NCBI GenBank assembly: GCA_019689955.1
Contig: JADGGM010000042.1
Span: 1 to 10,553, forward strand
DNA from: Gemmatimonadaceae bacterium
GTDB lineage: Bacteria > Gemmatimonadota > Gemmatimonadetes > Gemmatimonadales > Gemmatimonadaceae
Direction of reading: 5' to 3'
DNA: 10,553 nt
The notes beneath the pieces were generated by a model. That model searched no databases and was not told the DNA's origin. It saw only the letters and a list, made by a program, of their open reading frames with translations. The translations under genes were made by a program, and so were the position numbers. Each line of letters starts with the position of its first letter. The stretch's first letter is position 1. Shown here in pieces: positions 1 to 6,547 of the stretch.

Positions 1-60
1 CCCCGGGCTGGCTCGTCGCCCCGCTCCTCCCCCCCCCCCCCCACCGCGCCCTCGCGCCGC
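1..60. other. Low-complexity C-rich window end
   Basis: A run of 14 C lies at 29-42, inside a C-rich stretch with no coding signal. The opposite end of the window carries a matching run of 13 C. This looks like the edge of an assembled contig stopping in hard-to-sequence GC homopolymers. No biological function is inferred. Confidence 0.5.
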
Positions 61-74
61 GCGCTCCCCTTCCC

Positions 75-80
75 TATTAT
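75..80 (+). promoter_or_regulatory. Putative -10 box TATTAT
   Basis: TATTAT is the only AT-rich hexamer in the first 180 bases and lies about 100 bases upstream of the chosen GTG start at 183. No -35 element is recognisable. Similar boxes precede other genes in this window (4409-4414, 8883-8888), which supports a promoter reading. The implied 5' leader is about 95 nt. Confidence 0.35.
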
Positions 81-168
81 GTGAACAGACGGACCACTCA
101 CCGCCGGGACCGTCCGTGCCCACCGCGGACGCCAACGGAGCACGTCACGCTCGCGAGCCGACGTGCTC

Positions 169-175
169 GGGAGGA
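169..175 (+). promoter_or_regulatory. Shine-Dalgarno that sets the GTG start at 183
   Basis: GGGAGGA ends 7 nt before the GTG at 183. The codons that follow immediately encode a signal peptide, so this site decides the start over the upstream in-frame GTG at 81, which has no ribosome binding site and lies next to the putative promoter. Confidence 0.7.
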
Positions 176-182
176 ACGCGAC

Positions 183-1322
183 GTGACGTTCTGTGCACAC
201 GCGGCCGCTGTGCTGGCCCTCGCCCCTGTCTTCCTTCTCGCCCCGGCCGCCGCGGCGCAAACGCCCACCGTCACCCCAGTGGCCGTGACGGTCCGCGACT
301 CGAGCGGCGCGGGGATCGCCGGCGCCGAGGTGGTGATCGAGGGGACCAACGCGCGCGGCTACACCGACGACGAAGGGCACCTCCGCCTCACCGCCCTCCA
401 CACCGGCCTCGCGCGTGTCGCCGTGCGACGGCTCGGCTTCCGTCCCGGGACCGTGGCCGTGGCCATCGACACGGCCGGCGTGGCTGTCGCGAACGTGACG
501 CTCGTGCGGACCGCGCAGCTCCTCTCCCCCATCCTCGTGCGCGCGCGCGACTACACCGGATACATGGGCGACTTCTATCGCCGGCGCGACCTCGGGATCG
601 GCCGCTTCATCACGCGCGCGGACCTCGAGCGCCAGCAGCCGTTCCGCCTCACCGACGTGTTCCGCCGCATCCCCGGCGTCCGCATCGTGTCGACGCGGCT
701 CATCGAGAACGCGATCCGATTCCGCGGCGAGCACTGCGCGCCGCTCGTGTGGCTCGACGGGACCCCGGCCGCCGCCGCGGAGTTCGACCTCGACGCGCTC
801 CCGCCGGAATCGATCGAGGGGATCGAGGTCTACAGCGGGGTCTCCGAGGTGCCGCCGCAGTTCATGGCCTCCGGCGGGCTGGGGAGCTGCGGCGTGGTGG
901 TCGTGTGGTCGCGCCACGGGGAGCCGCGGGAGAAGAAGAGCAAGACGCACGTGACCCCGGCGCAGCTCGCGGAGCTCGTCGCCGCGCTGAAGGTCTACAC
1001 GGCCGAGGAGGTCGACGTCCCCGCGCGCCCCGACACCGCGAACCCAGCGCAGCCGCGCTACCCCGAATCGCTCTTCCTCGCGGGGGTCACCGGGCGCGTG
1101 GAGGCGGAGTTCGTGGTCGACACCGCGGGGCAGGTGGACATGACGACGTTCGGCGTGCTCTCCTCGACCGACCCGGAGTTCACCGCCTCCGTCCGCCGCG
1201 CCCTCGCCGACGCGGCGTACATCCCCGCCCAGCTCCGCGGGCACCCGGTGCGGCAGGTGGTCTACCAGCCGTTCACCTTCGTGATCGATTCCACGATGCA
1301 GCGGCGGCTCAAGACGCACTGA
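183..1322 (+). CDS. Exported carboxypeptidase-regulatory-like / TonB-receptor plug / TonB C-terminal domain protein
   Basis: A 379-residue protein. Residues 1-26 form a signal peptide (short N-region, Ala/Leu/Val core, AAAAQ cleavage area). Residues 33-108 resemble a carboxypeptidase-regulatory-like beta-sandwich, as found at the N-terminus of SusC/TonB-type receptors. Residues 139-243 resemble a receptor plug (FITRADLERQ, FRRIPGV, VWLDG, IEGIEVYSG). C185 and C236 flank the plug core and could form a disulfide. Residues 284-368 match a TonB C-terminal domain (PRYPESL, GVTGRVEAEFVVD, IPAQLRGHPV, PFTF). No 22-strand barrel follows, so it is not a transporter. The family role is unproven; a periplasmic or outer-membrane-associated partner in TonB-linked uptake or signalling is inferred. 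It is monocistronic and convergent with the next gene. Domain calls are firm, function is not. Confidence 0.85.
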   Translation: MTFCAHAAAVLALAPVFLLAPAAAAQTPTVTPVAVTVRDSSGAGIAGAEVVIEGTNARGYTDDEGHLRLTALHTGLARVAVRRLGFRPGTVAVAIDTAGVAVANVTLVRTAQLLSPILVRARDYTGYMGDFYRRRDLGIGRFITRADLERQQPFRLTDVFRRIPGVRIVSTRLIENAIRFRGEHCAPLVWLDGTPAAAAEFDLDALPPESIEGIEVYSGVSEVPPQFMASGGLGSCGVVVVWSRHGEPREKKSKTHVTPAQLAELVAALKVYTAEEVDVPARPDTANPAQPRYPESLFLAGVTGRVEAEFVVDTAGQVDMTTFGVLSSTDPEFTASVRRALADAAYIPAQLRGHPVRQVVYQPFTFVIDSTMQRRLKTH

Positions 1323-1416
1323 GCCCCCGTCGCCCGGACGCCGGGTCGAGCACGACATCGAGCAAGAATCTGAAAGCGCGCGCGGCGGGGCGGGCCTACA
1401 TTGCCGGTCCTGAAGC

Positions 1417-1438
1417 GCGCGCCGCCCCGGCGCCGCGC
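1417..1438. terminator. Possible hairpin terminator between convergent genes
   Basis: Two 10-base arms (1417-1426 and 1429-1438) are complementary at 9 of 10 positions, so a GC hairpin can form 11 nt beyond the stop of the minus-strand oxidoreductase and about 95 nt beyond the plus-strand gene. There is no T-tract on either side. In DNA this GC-rich the pairing could be chance. Confidence 0.25.
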
Positions 1439-1448
1439 CGTGCATCGC

Positions 1449-3125
1449 TCACTCGCTCAGCACGCGGTGCACGAACGAGATCGCGATCGACCCCTCGCCG
1501 ACGGCCGACGCGACGCGCTTGATGTTCTCGGAGCGCACGTCCCCCACGGCGAACACGCCGGGGAGGCTCGTCTCCAGCAGGTACGGCGCGCGCGCGAGCG
1601 GCCAGCGCGCCGCGGCGAGCTCCTCGCGCGTGAGGTCGGGCCCGGTCTTGATGAATCCCTTCGCGTCGAGTGTGAGGCACCCGTGGAGCCACCCGGTGCT
1701 CGGCTCGGCGCCGGTCATGAGGAAGACGTGGCGGATGTCGCGCGTCTCCGTCGCCCCCGCCTGGTTGTTGCGCCACCGGATGCACTGCAGGTGGTCGTCG
1801 CCGTCGAGGGCGACGACTTCGGTGTGGGTGCGCAGCTCGATCGCGGGGCTCTGCTCGATGCGGCGGATCAGGTAGCGCGACATCGACTCGGCCAGCCCGC
1901 CCGAGCGGACGAGCATGTACACGCGCTTCGCCGTCTGCGCGAGGAAGACCGCCGCCTGCCCCGCGGAGTTCCCCCCGCCGACGACCACGACCTCATCGTC
2001 GCGGCAGAGCTGCGCCTCGATGAAGGTGGCGCCGTAGTAGATCCCGCGCCCTTCGAACTGCGGGAGGTTCTCGATCCCGATCCGCCGGTACTCGGCCCCC
2101 GTCGCGATCACCACCGTGCGGGCCGGGATCCGTGTGCCATCATCGACCTCCACCGCGTACGGGCGCTTCACGCACGCGAGCTGTGTGGCGCGTTTGGCGA
2201 TCAACACCTGCGTGCCGAACTTCTGCGCCTGGTTGTACGCGCGCGCGGCGAGGTCGCGCCCGGAGATCCCGGTGGGGAAGCCGAGGTAGTTCTCGATCTT
2301 CGAGCTCGCGCCCGCCTGCCCGCCCGGCGCCTCGCCTTCGAGCACGAGCACGTCGAGCCCCTCCGAGGACGCGTAGACCGCCGCCGCGAGCCCCGCCGGC
2401 CCGGCGCCCACGATCACGACGTCGCGGACCTGCGTCGGATCGATCGCCACGTTGAAGCCCAGGCAGTCGGCGATCTCCTGGTTCGACGGGTTGCGGAGCA
2501 CGATGCGGCCGTTGCAGATGAGCACCGGGATGTCGGTGATCGCGACGCGAAAGCGGTCGAGGAGCTCCTGCACCCCGCGGTCACGGTCCAGGTCGATGGA
2601 GGAATACGGATATCCGTTGCGGGTAAGGAACTCCTTGATCCGCAGCGTGCCGGGGGCGTGGCGCGAGCCGATGAGCACCACGTTCCCGATCTCCTGCGCG
2701 ATCACCTCCACGCGGCGCAGGATGAATGCGCGCATGATGATGTCGCTCAGCTCCGAGTCGGTCTGCACGAGCGCGAGGAGGCTGTCGCGATCGATCTCGA
2801 TCAGATCGCTGTCGGTGCGCGCGCGTAACCGGAGAAAGCCGGGGCGACCGGAGAGCATGTTGACGTCGCCGGAGAACTGCCCGGCGTGATGCACGGTGAC
2901 GAGCTGCTCGCGCCCGCCCGCGGGCTGCAACACCTCGATCTCCCCCGACTCGACGACGAAGACTCGCACGCGCTCCTGCCCCGGCTCGACGAGCACCTCG
3001 CCGGCCGCGACGCGCCGGCGCTCCCCGTGCGGCGCGATGCGCTCGATCTGCTCGGGGGTCAGGACGGGGAAGATCTGCTCGGCGCGCGCGGAGAAGGAAA
3101 CGCCGGTTGGCGACGTATCGGGCAT
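1449..3125 (-). CDS. Cyclic-nucleotide-binding / glutaredoxin-like / thioredoxin-reductase-like fusion flavoprotein
   Basis: A 558-residue protein in three parts. Residues 15-135 resemble a cyclic nucleotide-binding (CRP-type) barrel, but the usual phosphate-cassette Arg-Ser/Thr pair is not evident in FSGDVNMLSGRPGF, so cAMP binding is doubtful. Residues 150-225 look like a glutaredoxin/thioredoxin fold (VLIGSRHAPGT, cis-Pro in TDIPVL) without a CxxC. Residues 234-555 are a class II pyridine-nucleotide disulfide oxidoreductase unit: FAD motif GAGPAG (240-245), ATG (341-343), NAD(P)H motif GGGNSA (383-388), FAD-closing GVFAVGDVR (523-531). The CATC disulfide of thioredoxin reductase is replaced by YGATF (364-368), so classical thioredoxin reduction is unlikely. 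GAGGA at 3130-3134 supports the ATG. It is the last gene of an operon with DUF3224 and DinB genes, 44 bp after the former. Electron acceptor unknown. Confidence 0.9.
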   Translation of the reverse strand: MPDTSPTGVSFSARAEQIFPVLTPEQIERIAPHGERRRVAAGEVLVEPGQERVRVFVVESGEIEVLQPAGGREQLVTVHHAGQFSGDVNMLSGRPGFLRLRARTDSDLIEIDRDSLLALVQTDSELSDIIMRAFILRRVEVIAQEIGNVVLIGSRHAPGTLRIKEFLTRNGYPYSSIDLDRDRGVQELLDRFRVAITDIPVLICNGRIVLRNPSNQEIADCLGFNVAIDPTQVRDVVIVGAGPAGLAAAVYASSEGLDVLVLEGEAPGGQAGASSKIENYLGFPTGISGRDLAARAYNQAQKFGTQVLIAKRATQLACVKRPYAVEVDDGTRIPARTVVIATGAEYRRIGIENLPQFEGRGIYYGATFIEAQLCRDDEVVVVGGGNSAGQAAVFLAQTAKRVYMLVRSGGLAESMSRYLIRRIEQSPAIELRTHTEVVALDGDDHLQCIRWRNNQAGATETRDIRHVFLMTGAEPSTGWLHGCLTLDAKGFIKTGPDLTREELAAARWPLARAPYLLETSLPGVFAVGDVRSENIKRVASAVGEGSIAISFVHRVLSE

Positions 3126-3169
3126 GGGGTCCTCGCTCTCGTCAGGCGTGGTCCGCCCCGTCGCCCGCG

Positions 3170-3697
3170 TCAGGGGGCGTCGGCGATGGTGTACGTGAAG
3201 TCGTACGAGTGCCGGCCGTTCTCGATCGTGATCGTCATCGTGCCCGCGAGCCCGGCGAGCTCCCCGGTCCCCGAGTCGGGGACGACCATGATGGTCTGCT
3301 GCGGGGCGCCGCGGTCCATGATCCCGTAGTGCTGCAGCGCGAACGTGCCGCGCCGCCCGTTCAGCGTGCCGCTCACACGCTCGACGGCGACGTAGCCGGC
3401 CGAGCCCTTCACGGCGGTGGCGACGGCCAACATCTCGCCCGCGCTGGTGGCGTCGAGATCGCCGTGAAATCGCTTGTCGATCGCGCGCCGATCGAGCGCC
3501 GGCTCCCCGGCGGCAACGGTCATCGGCTGCGGTGTCAGGGTGACGTCGAAGGTTCCTCGTGCGTGGTGCATGATGGTGGTTTCACTGTGAACGAAAGTAC
3601 GTTCCGGCGCACGCGTCTGCGCGTGCGCCGGAGCCCCGATCCCCAGGACGCCGCCGGCCGCGACGATCGCGGCCGCGGCGCCGGGTGCGCGGCGCAT
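3170..3697 (-). CDS. DUF3224 family protein with signal peptide
   Basis: A 175-residue protein. Residues 1-27 read as a signal peptide (RR near the start, Ala/Val/Gly core, PAHAQ cleavage area), which predicts export. The body (about 43-173) matches DUF3224: HHARGTFDVTLTP, GRRGTFALQHYGIMDRG, VPDSGTGELAGLAG and HSYDFTYTI. The family is a small beta-barrel of unknown function, and I assign no activity. Members as I recall them begin near the HARGTFDV motif, so the exported N-terminus here is a variation; an internal Met at residue 43 could give a cytosolic form. The ATG overlaps the DinB stop as TGATG, so translation is probably coupled to the upstream gene. No separate ribosome site is seen. 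The redox fusion gene follows 44 bp downstream. Confidence 0.85.
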   Translation of the reverse strand: MRRAPGAAAAIVAAGGVLGIGAPAHAQTRAPERTFVHSETTIMHHARGTFDVTLTPQPMTVAAGEPALDRRAIDKRFHGDLDATSAGEMLAVATAVKGSAGYVAVERVSGTLNGRRGTFALQHYGIMDRGAPQQTIMVVPDSGTGELAGLAGTMTITIENGRHSYDFTYTIADAP

Positions 3698-4200
3698 CAG
3701 GCGACTGGCTGGAACATTCGCTCGTCGGCCGTCGGCCCGTAGATCGACGGGATGGGGACGTCCTTGAGGCGCAGGTACACGGTGAGCTGGCCGCGGTGGT
3801 GCGCCATGTGGCTCATGTGCTGGCGCACCACGACGCCGCGCGGCGCGGTGAACAGCACCATGTCCCCGCGTTTGAGCGACCACGGCTCGTCGAACGCTTC
3901 CTCGGACACCGAGGCGAGCGCGGCGCGCGCGGCCGCCACACCGGCGTCGAGCTCCGCGAGGAGCTCGGGCGTCGGCGCGAAGCTGTACGGCGGCATCGCC
4001 GCCAGGTCGATCTGTGGGGCCGTAAGCATCGCCGGGAGCCAGCCGGGCATCCGCGCGACGAGCTGCGCGAGGTGGCCGAGCGGGAACGACTTGGGGTGCG
4101 GCTTCCACGTCGCGTGCTCGCTCGGCACACGCTCGAGGAGCCGGCGCGTGGGGCCCATCTCCTGATCGAGCTCGGCCAACAGCTTCTGGGCAGTAGTCAT
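3697..4200 (-). CDS. DinB-fold family protein
   Basis: A 167-residue DinB/YfiT-type four-helix-bundle protein, normal length for the family. The predicted metal triad is H43 (in LGHLAQL) with H131 and H135 in HMAHHRGQL, followed by the characteristic VYLRLKDVPIPSIYG ending. DinB-fold enzymes are metal-dependent, and characterised members include transferases using bacillithiol or mycothiol; the substrate here cannot be read from sequence. The start chosen is the ATG giving MTTAQKLL. An upstream in-frame codon at 4248 would add 16 residues unlike the family, so I rejected it. Only a weak GAGA lies upstream. It is the first gene of a three-gene operon: its TGA overlaps the DUF3224 ATG, and the flavin/redox fusion follows, which fits a thiol or redox role. 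Confidence 0.87.
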   Translation of the reverse strand: MTTAQKLLAELDQEMGPTRRLLERVPSEHATWKPHPKSFPLGHLAQLVARMPGWLPAMLTAPQIDLAAMPPYSFAPTPELLAELDAGVAAARAALASVSEEAFDEPWSLKRGDMVLFTAPRGVVVRQHMSHMAHHRGQLTVYLRLKDVPIPSIYGPTADERMFQPVA

Positions 4201-4542
4201 GACAGGTCTCGCGTTGTAGGACGGGTGAGCGCGGCCCCCGCCGGCCACGACCCGGGGTTGACGACACCAACGCCTTCGCGCGGTCGGCTGTTCCCAGCAA
4301 CTTCATCACCAGCCGGCGAGGGGCACACGGATTCGCCCCCGATGGGGCCGGCACGCCGCTCAGGAGATCCGCAAGCGGGGCCGACCGCAGCGAGGGGCGG
4401 CGGTCTGGTATATTGACACCGGAGGTGGACGCGCCGGGCGCCGGGAAGCGCCCGCCGGCAGATCGTCGCGACACGCCGGATCGACAGCGGGGTCCGCACG
4501 TGAGCGGCGACGTTCATCGGCGCAACCCGGAGGAGGCCCACC
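4201..4542. other. Divergent intergenic control region
   Basis: These 342 bases separate the DinB operon (leftward) from the flavoprotein (rightward). They hold a TATATT box for the rightward gene and a 7-bp GC hairpin in its leader (arms 4435-4441 and 4448-4454, 6-nt loop). A TTGACG at 4258-4263 has no matching -10 box. A TACAAC on the minus strand at 4213-4218 is a weak candidate -10 for the DinB gene, but would put transcription start almost at its ATG. Open frames crossing the region lack family signatures. Confidence 0.5.
4409..4414 (+). promoter_or_regulatory. Putative -10 box TATATT for the flavoprotein gene
   Basis: TATATT sits in an otherwise GC-rich region about 130 bases before the GTG at 4543 and is directed at it. 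The same hexamer occurs on the minus strand at 8883-8888 before another gene. No consensus -35 is seen. The predicted leader of about 120 nt carries a 7-bp GC stem-loop (4435-4454). Confidence 0.4.
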
Positions 4543-5673
4543 GTGCGCGAGCCAGAGCAGATACCAACGGTCATCATCGGCGCCGGCCAGTCGGGGCTCT
4601 CCGCCGGCTATTACCTGGCGCAGCGCCAGCTCCCCTTCGTGATCCTCGAGGCCAACGCGCGCGTCGGCGACACGTGGCGGAAGCGGTGGGACTCGCTCCG
4701 TCTCTTCACCCCAGCGCGCTTCGATGGCCTCGTGGGGATGCCCTTCCCCGCTTCACCGCACACCTTCCCGACGAAGGACGAGATGGCCGACTACCTCGAA
4801 GCGTACGTCGCGCGCTTCGCGCTCCCGGTGCGCACGGGGGCGACGGTGGACCGGCTCTCGCGCGCGGGCGAGCGCTTCCTCGTGTCGACGGAGGCGGGAG
4901 CGATCGAGGCGGAGCAAGTCATCGTGGCGATGGCCAGCTACCAGCGCCGCCGCGTTCCCGCGTTCGCGGCCGAGCTCGATCAGCACATCGTGCAGCTCCA
5001 CTCGAGCGAGTACCGGAGCCCCCGGCAGCTCCGCCCGGGCGCAGTGCTCATCGTCGGCGCGGGGAACTCCGGGGCGGAGATCGGGGTGGAGGTTGCGCGC
5101 CACGGGCACCTGACGTGGCTCTCCGGGCGCGACCCGGGGCACATCCCGTTTCGCATCGAGAGCGCCGTGACGCAGCGGTTCCTCCTCCGCTTCCTGTTCC
5201 GCGTGGTCTTCCACCGCGTGCTGAGCACGAGCACGCCGATCGGCCGGAAGATTCGCCCGCGCCTCCTCGTGCACAGCGGCCCGCTCATCCGCCAGAAGCC
5301 GAGCGACCTCGCGGCCGCGGGGATCCAGTACGCGCCGCGCACCACGGGCGCGCGCGACGGCCGGCCCGTGCTCGTCGACGGGCGCGTGCTCGACGTCGCG
5401 AACGTGATCTGGTGCACGGGATTCCACCCGGGATTCTCGTGGATCGACCTCCCCGCGCTCGCCCCCGACGGGGAGCCGCTCCACGAGCGCGGGATCGTCC
5501 CCTCGGTCCCCGGGCTGTACTTCGTGGGGCTGCACTTTCTCTACGCGCTCTCCTCGACGATGATCCACGGCGTCGCGCGCGATGCACGACACGTGGTCGA
5601 CACGGTCGCGGCGCGTGTGCACGAGTCGCAGCGGGTGAGGGAGCGCGCGGCCGAGGTGCATCGCGTGGCGTGA
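4543..5673 (+). CDS. FAD/NAD(P)-dependent oxidoreductase, flavin monooxygenase (CzcO/YUCCA-like) family
   Basis: A 376-residue protein, close to full family length. It has two Rossmann motifs: FAD-binding GAGQSG (13-18) and NAD(P)H-binding GAGNSG (172-177). Family landmarks are VGDTWRKRWDSLRLFTPA (41-58), FPTKDEMADYLEAY (75-88), LHSSEYRSP (152-160), the ATG-like CTGFHPGFSWIDLP (291-304) and GLHFLYALSSTMIHGVARDA (329-348). Related enzymes use NADPH and oxygen to hydroxylate or N/S-oxygenate small molecules; the substrate is unknown, and the older labels CzcO and K+-transport flavoprotein are not supported by any transport feature. The exact Baeyer-Villiger fingerprint FxGxxxHxxxW is absent. 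GGAGGAGG at 4529-4536 places the GTG start at 4543. It appears monocistronic, divergent from the DinB operon and convergent with the TrmO-like gene. Confidence 0.88.
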   Translation: MREPEQIPTVIIGAGQSGLSAGYYLAQRQLPFVILEANARVGDTWRKRWDSLRLFTPARFDGLVGMPFPASPHTFPTKDEMADYLEAYVARFALPVRTGATVDRLSRAGERFLVSTEAGAIEAEQVIVAMASYQRRRVPAFAAELDQHIVQLHSSEYRSPRQLRPGAVLIVGAGNSGAEIGVEVARHGHLTWLSGRDPGHIPFRIESAVTQRFLLRFLFRVVFHRVLSTSTPIGRKIRPRLLVHSGPLIRQKPSDLAAAGIQYAPRTTGARDGRPVLVDGRVLDVANVIWCTGFHPGFSWIDLPALAPDGEPLHERGIVPSVPGLYFVGLHFLYALSSTMIHGVARDARHVVDTVAARVHESQRVRERAAEVHRVA

Positions 5674-5690
5674 CGCACGTCGGGCGATGC
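5658..5690. terminator. Inverted repeat at a convergent gene junction
   Basis: GCATCGC at 5658-5664 is exactly complementary to GCGATGC at 5684-5690, and the spacer contains an inner GTGGCG/CGCAC pairing around the stop codon at 5671-5673. The structure spans the 19-bp gap between two converging genes, where a shared bidirectional terminator would be expected. No T-run follows on either strand, so intrinsic termination is not certain. Confidence 0.35.
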
Positions 5691-5692
5691 GC

Positions 5693-6214
5693 CTACTGCG
5701 AGATGCGCGCGCGCCCGAGCTTGAGGTCGAGCACGGGGGTCCCGTCGATCGCGTCGAGCCCGTGCACGACGAGCACCAGGTCGCGCACCGCGACCAGCGT
5801 CACCTCCGTGATCGCGATCGGGTTGGGGCGCGCCGGAGTCCGCGACGCGAACGGGCCGACCCGCTTGCCGTCCATCCCGCGCGCGAACATGGTCTCCAGC
5901 GCCGTCACCGCGTGCGCGTACCAGACCACGGTCAGCGCGCGCTCCTCCTCCAATCCGGCGAGGAACCGCCGCATCCCCGGCGCGAGGTGAATCTCCGCGT
6001 CGGCGCTCCGCGCGATCGGCACCCCCGACCCCGCGCCCGGGCGAGTGACCGCGCTGCGCACGACGCCGATCGGCCGGACCATGATCGGCGCGACGTCGCC
6101 GAAGAGGCAACGGAGACAGACCGGCTCCCCGTCGACGATCCGGCCATCGGCCACCCCGAGGTCGCCCCCGCACGCGCTACAGCGACGCGCGGTCGGCGTC
6201 GCCGACGCGGTCAC
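5693..6214 (-). CDS. Zinc-ribbon TrmO/TsaA-family putative S-adenosylmethionine-dependent methyltransferase
   Basis: A 173-residue protein. Residues 12-36 contain CSAC and CLRC, a probable four-Cys zinc ribbon that is not part of the core TrmO domain. Residues 47-167 follow the TrmO/TsaA beta-barrel: IGVVRSAV, VVWYAH, GPFASRTPARPNPIAI (120-135) and GLDAIDGTPVLDLK (152-165). TrmO proper methylates the N6 of threonylcarbamoyladenosine at tRNA position 37. The DIKPY signature is DLKLG here, and the chain stops eight residues after that Lys, so substrate and activity may differ. The GTG start is chosen because it forms a GTGA overlap with the DUF4286 stop and has GAGG about 8 nt upstream inside that gene. 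It is the last gene of a minus-strand block and ends 19 bp from the convergent flavoprotein. Confidence 0.75.
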   Translation of the reverse strand: MTASATPTARRCSACGGDLGVADGRIVDGEPVCLRCLFGDVAPIMVRPIGVVRSAVTRPGAGSGVPIARSADAEIHLAPGMRRFLAGLEEERALTVVWYAHAVTALETMFARGMDGKRVGPFASRTPARPNPIAITEVTLVAVRDLVLVVHGLDAIDGTPVLDLKLGRARISQ

Positions 6215-6534
6215 GCGGTGGCCTCGCGGTGCGCCGGCGAGGGCCACTGCGCGAGCACGGTCCACTCCTCACGCGACAGCTCGATGCCGGCGGGGAATGC
6301 TGCCGTGAACTCCTGCCGGAGCCGGGGCGCATGCTCCGCGAGATACCGGTCCAGCGCCGCTCGGCTGTGCGCCTCGTATCGGACGCGATACCGCCCGGGT
6401 GCCGAGCGGCTGAGCGTCGCCGCGGCGAAGGCGCCGGTGGCGAGGAGGTGCGGGATGTGGTGCTCCCGCATGAATCGCTCGTATCCGTCAGCGAGGTCCG
6501 CGCGGACCGTCGCCGTGATCTCGTAGGTCACCAT
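6211..6534 (-). CDS. DUF4286 family small protein
   Basis: A 107-residue protein with the DUF4286 pattern: MVTYEITATV start, then YERFMREHHIPHLLATGAF, RYRVRYEAHSRAALDRYLAEHAPRL and a C-terminal REEWTVL. The fold is probably a small ferredoxin-like alpha/beta (dimeric alpha-beta-barrel-like) domain; no catalytic role is known to me. It is probably cytosolic, with no signal peptide or membrane segment. The ATG at 6534 starts exactly at the family N-terminus; longer readings to 6606 add unrelated residues. It lies 13 bp after the YdeI-like gene, and its TGA overlaps the GTG of the TrmO-like gene, so all three are probably co-transcribed and the last pair translationally coupled. Confidence 0.8.
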   Translation of the reverse strand: MVTYEITATVRADLADGYERFMREHHIPHLLATGAFAAATLSRSAPGRYRVRYEAHSRAALDRYLAEHAPRLRQEFTAAFPAGIELSREEWTVLAQWPSPAHREATA

Positions 6535-6547
6535 TGCCTGTCCCGTC

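Noticed and set aside
81..182. GTG start at 81 for the plug/TonB_C protein
   Set aside because: It has no ribosome site, overlaps the promoter-like box, and adds 34 Arg-rich residues before an obvious signal peptide. GTG 183 has GGGAGGA at the right distance.
1401..2828. Long plus-strand frame opposite the redox fusion gene
   Set aside because: It is Arg/His/Ala/Asp-rich with no family motif, and lies entirely antisense to a gene with clear FAD and NAD(P)H motifs. It is a GC-rich shadow.
4258..4263. TTGACG as a -35 element
   Set aside because: No -10-like sequence occurs 16-18 bases downstream, and the good TATATT box is 145 bases away.
4435..4454. Leader hairpin as a riboswitch
   Set aside because: It is only a 7-bp GC stem with a 6-nt loop and has no conserved riboswitch core. 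Such stems are frequent in this composition.
3698..4474. Upstream in-frame extension of the DUF3224 gene to 4474
   Set aside because: The extra 259 residues are Arg/Pro/Ala noise overlapping the DinB gene in another frame. The ATG at 3697 starts a signal peptide and fits the TGATG overlap.
4197..4577. Minus-strand 126-codon frame in the divergent region
   Set aside because: No ribosome site, no domain, and it crosses the start of the flavoprotein. Composition looks random.
4413..5990. Plus-strand 525-codon frame over the flavoprotein
   Set aside because: It is out of frame with the flavoprotein, is low-complexity Arg/Pro/Ala, and runs through a convergent gene.
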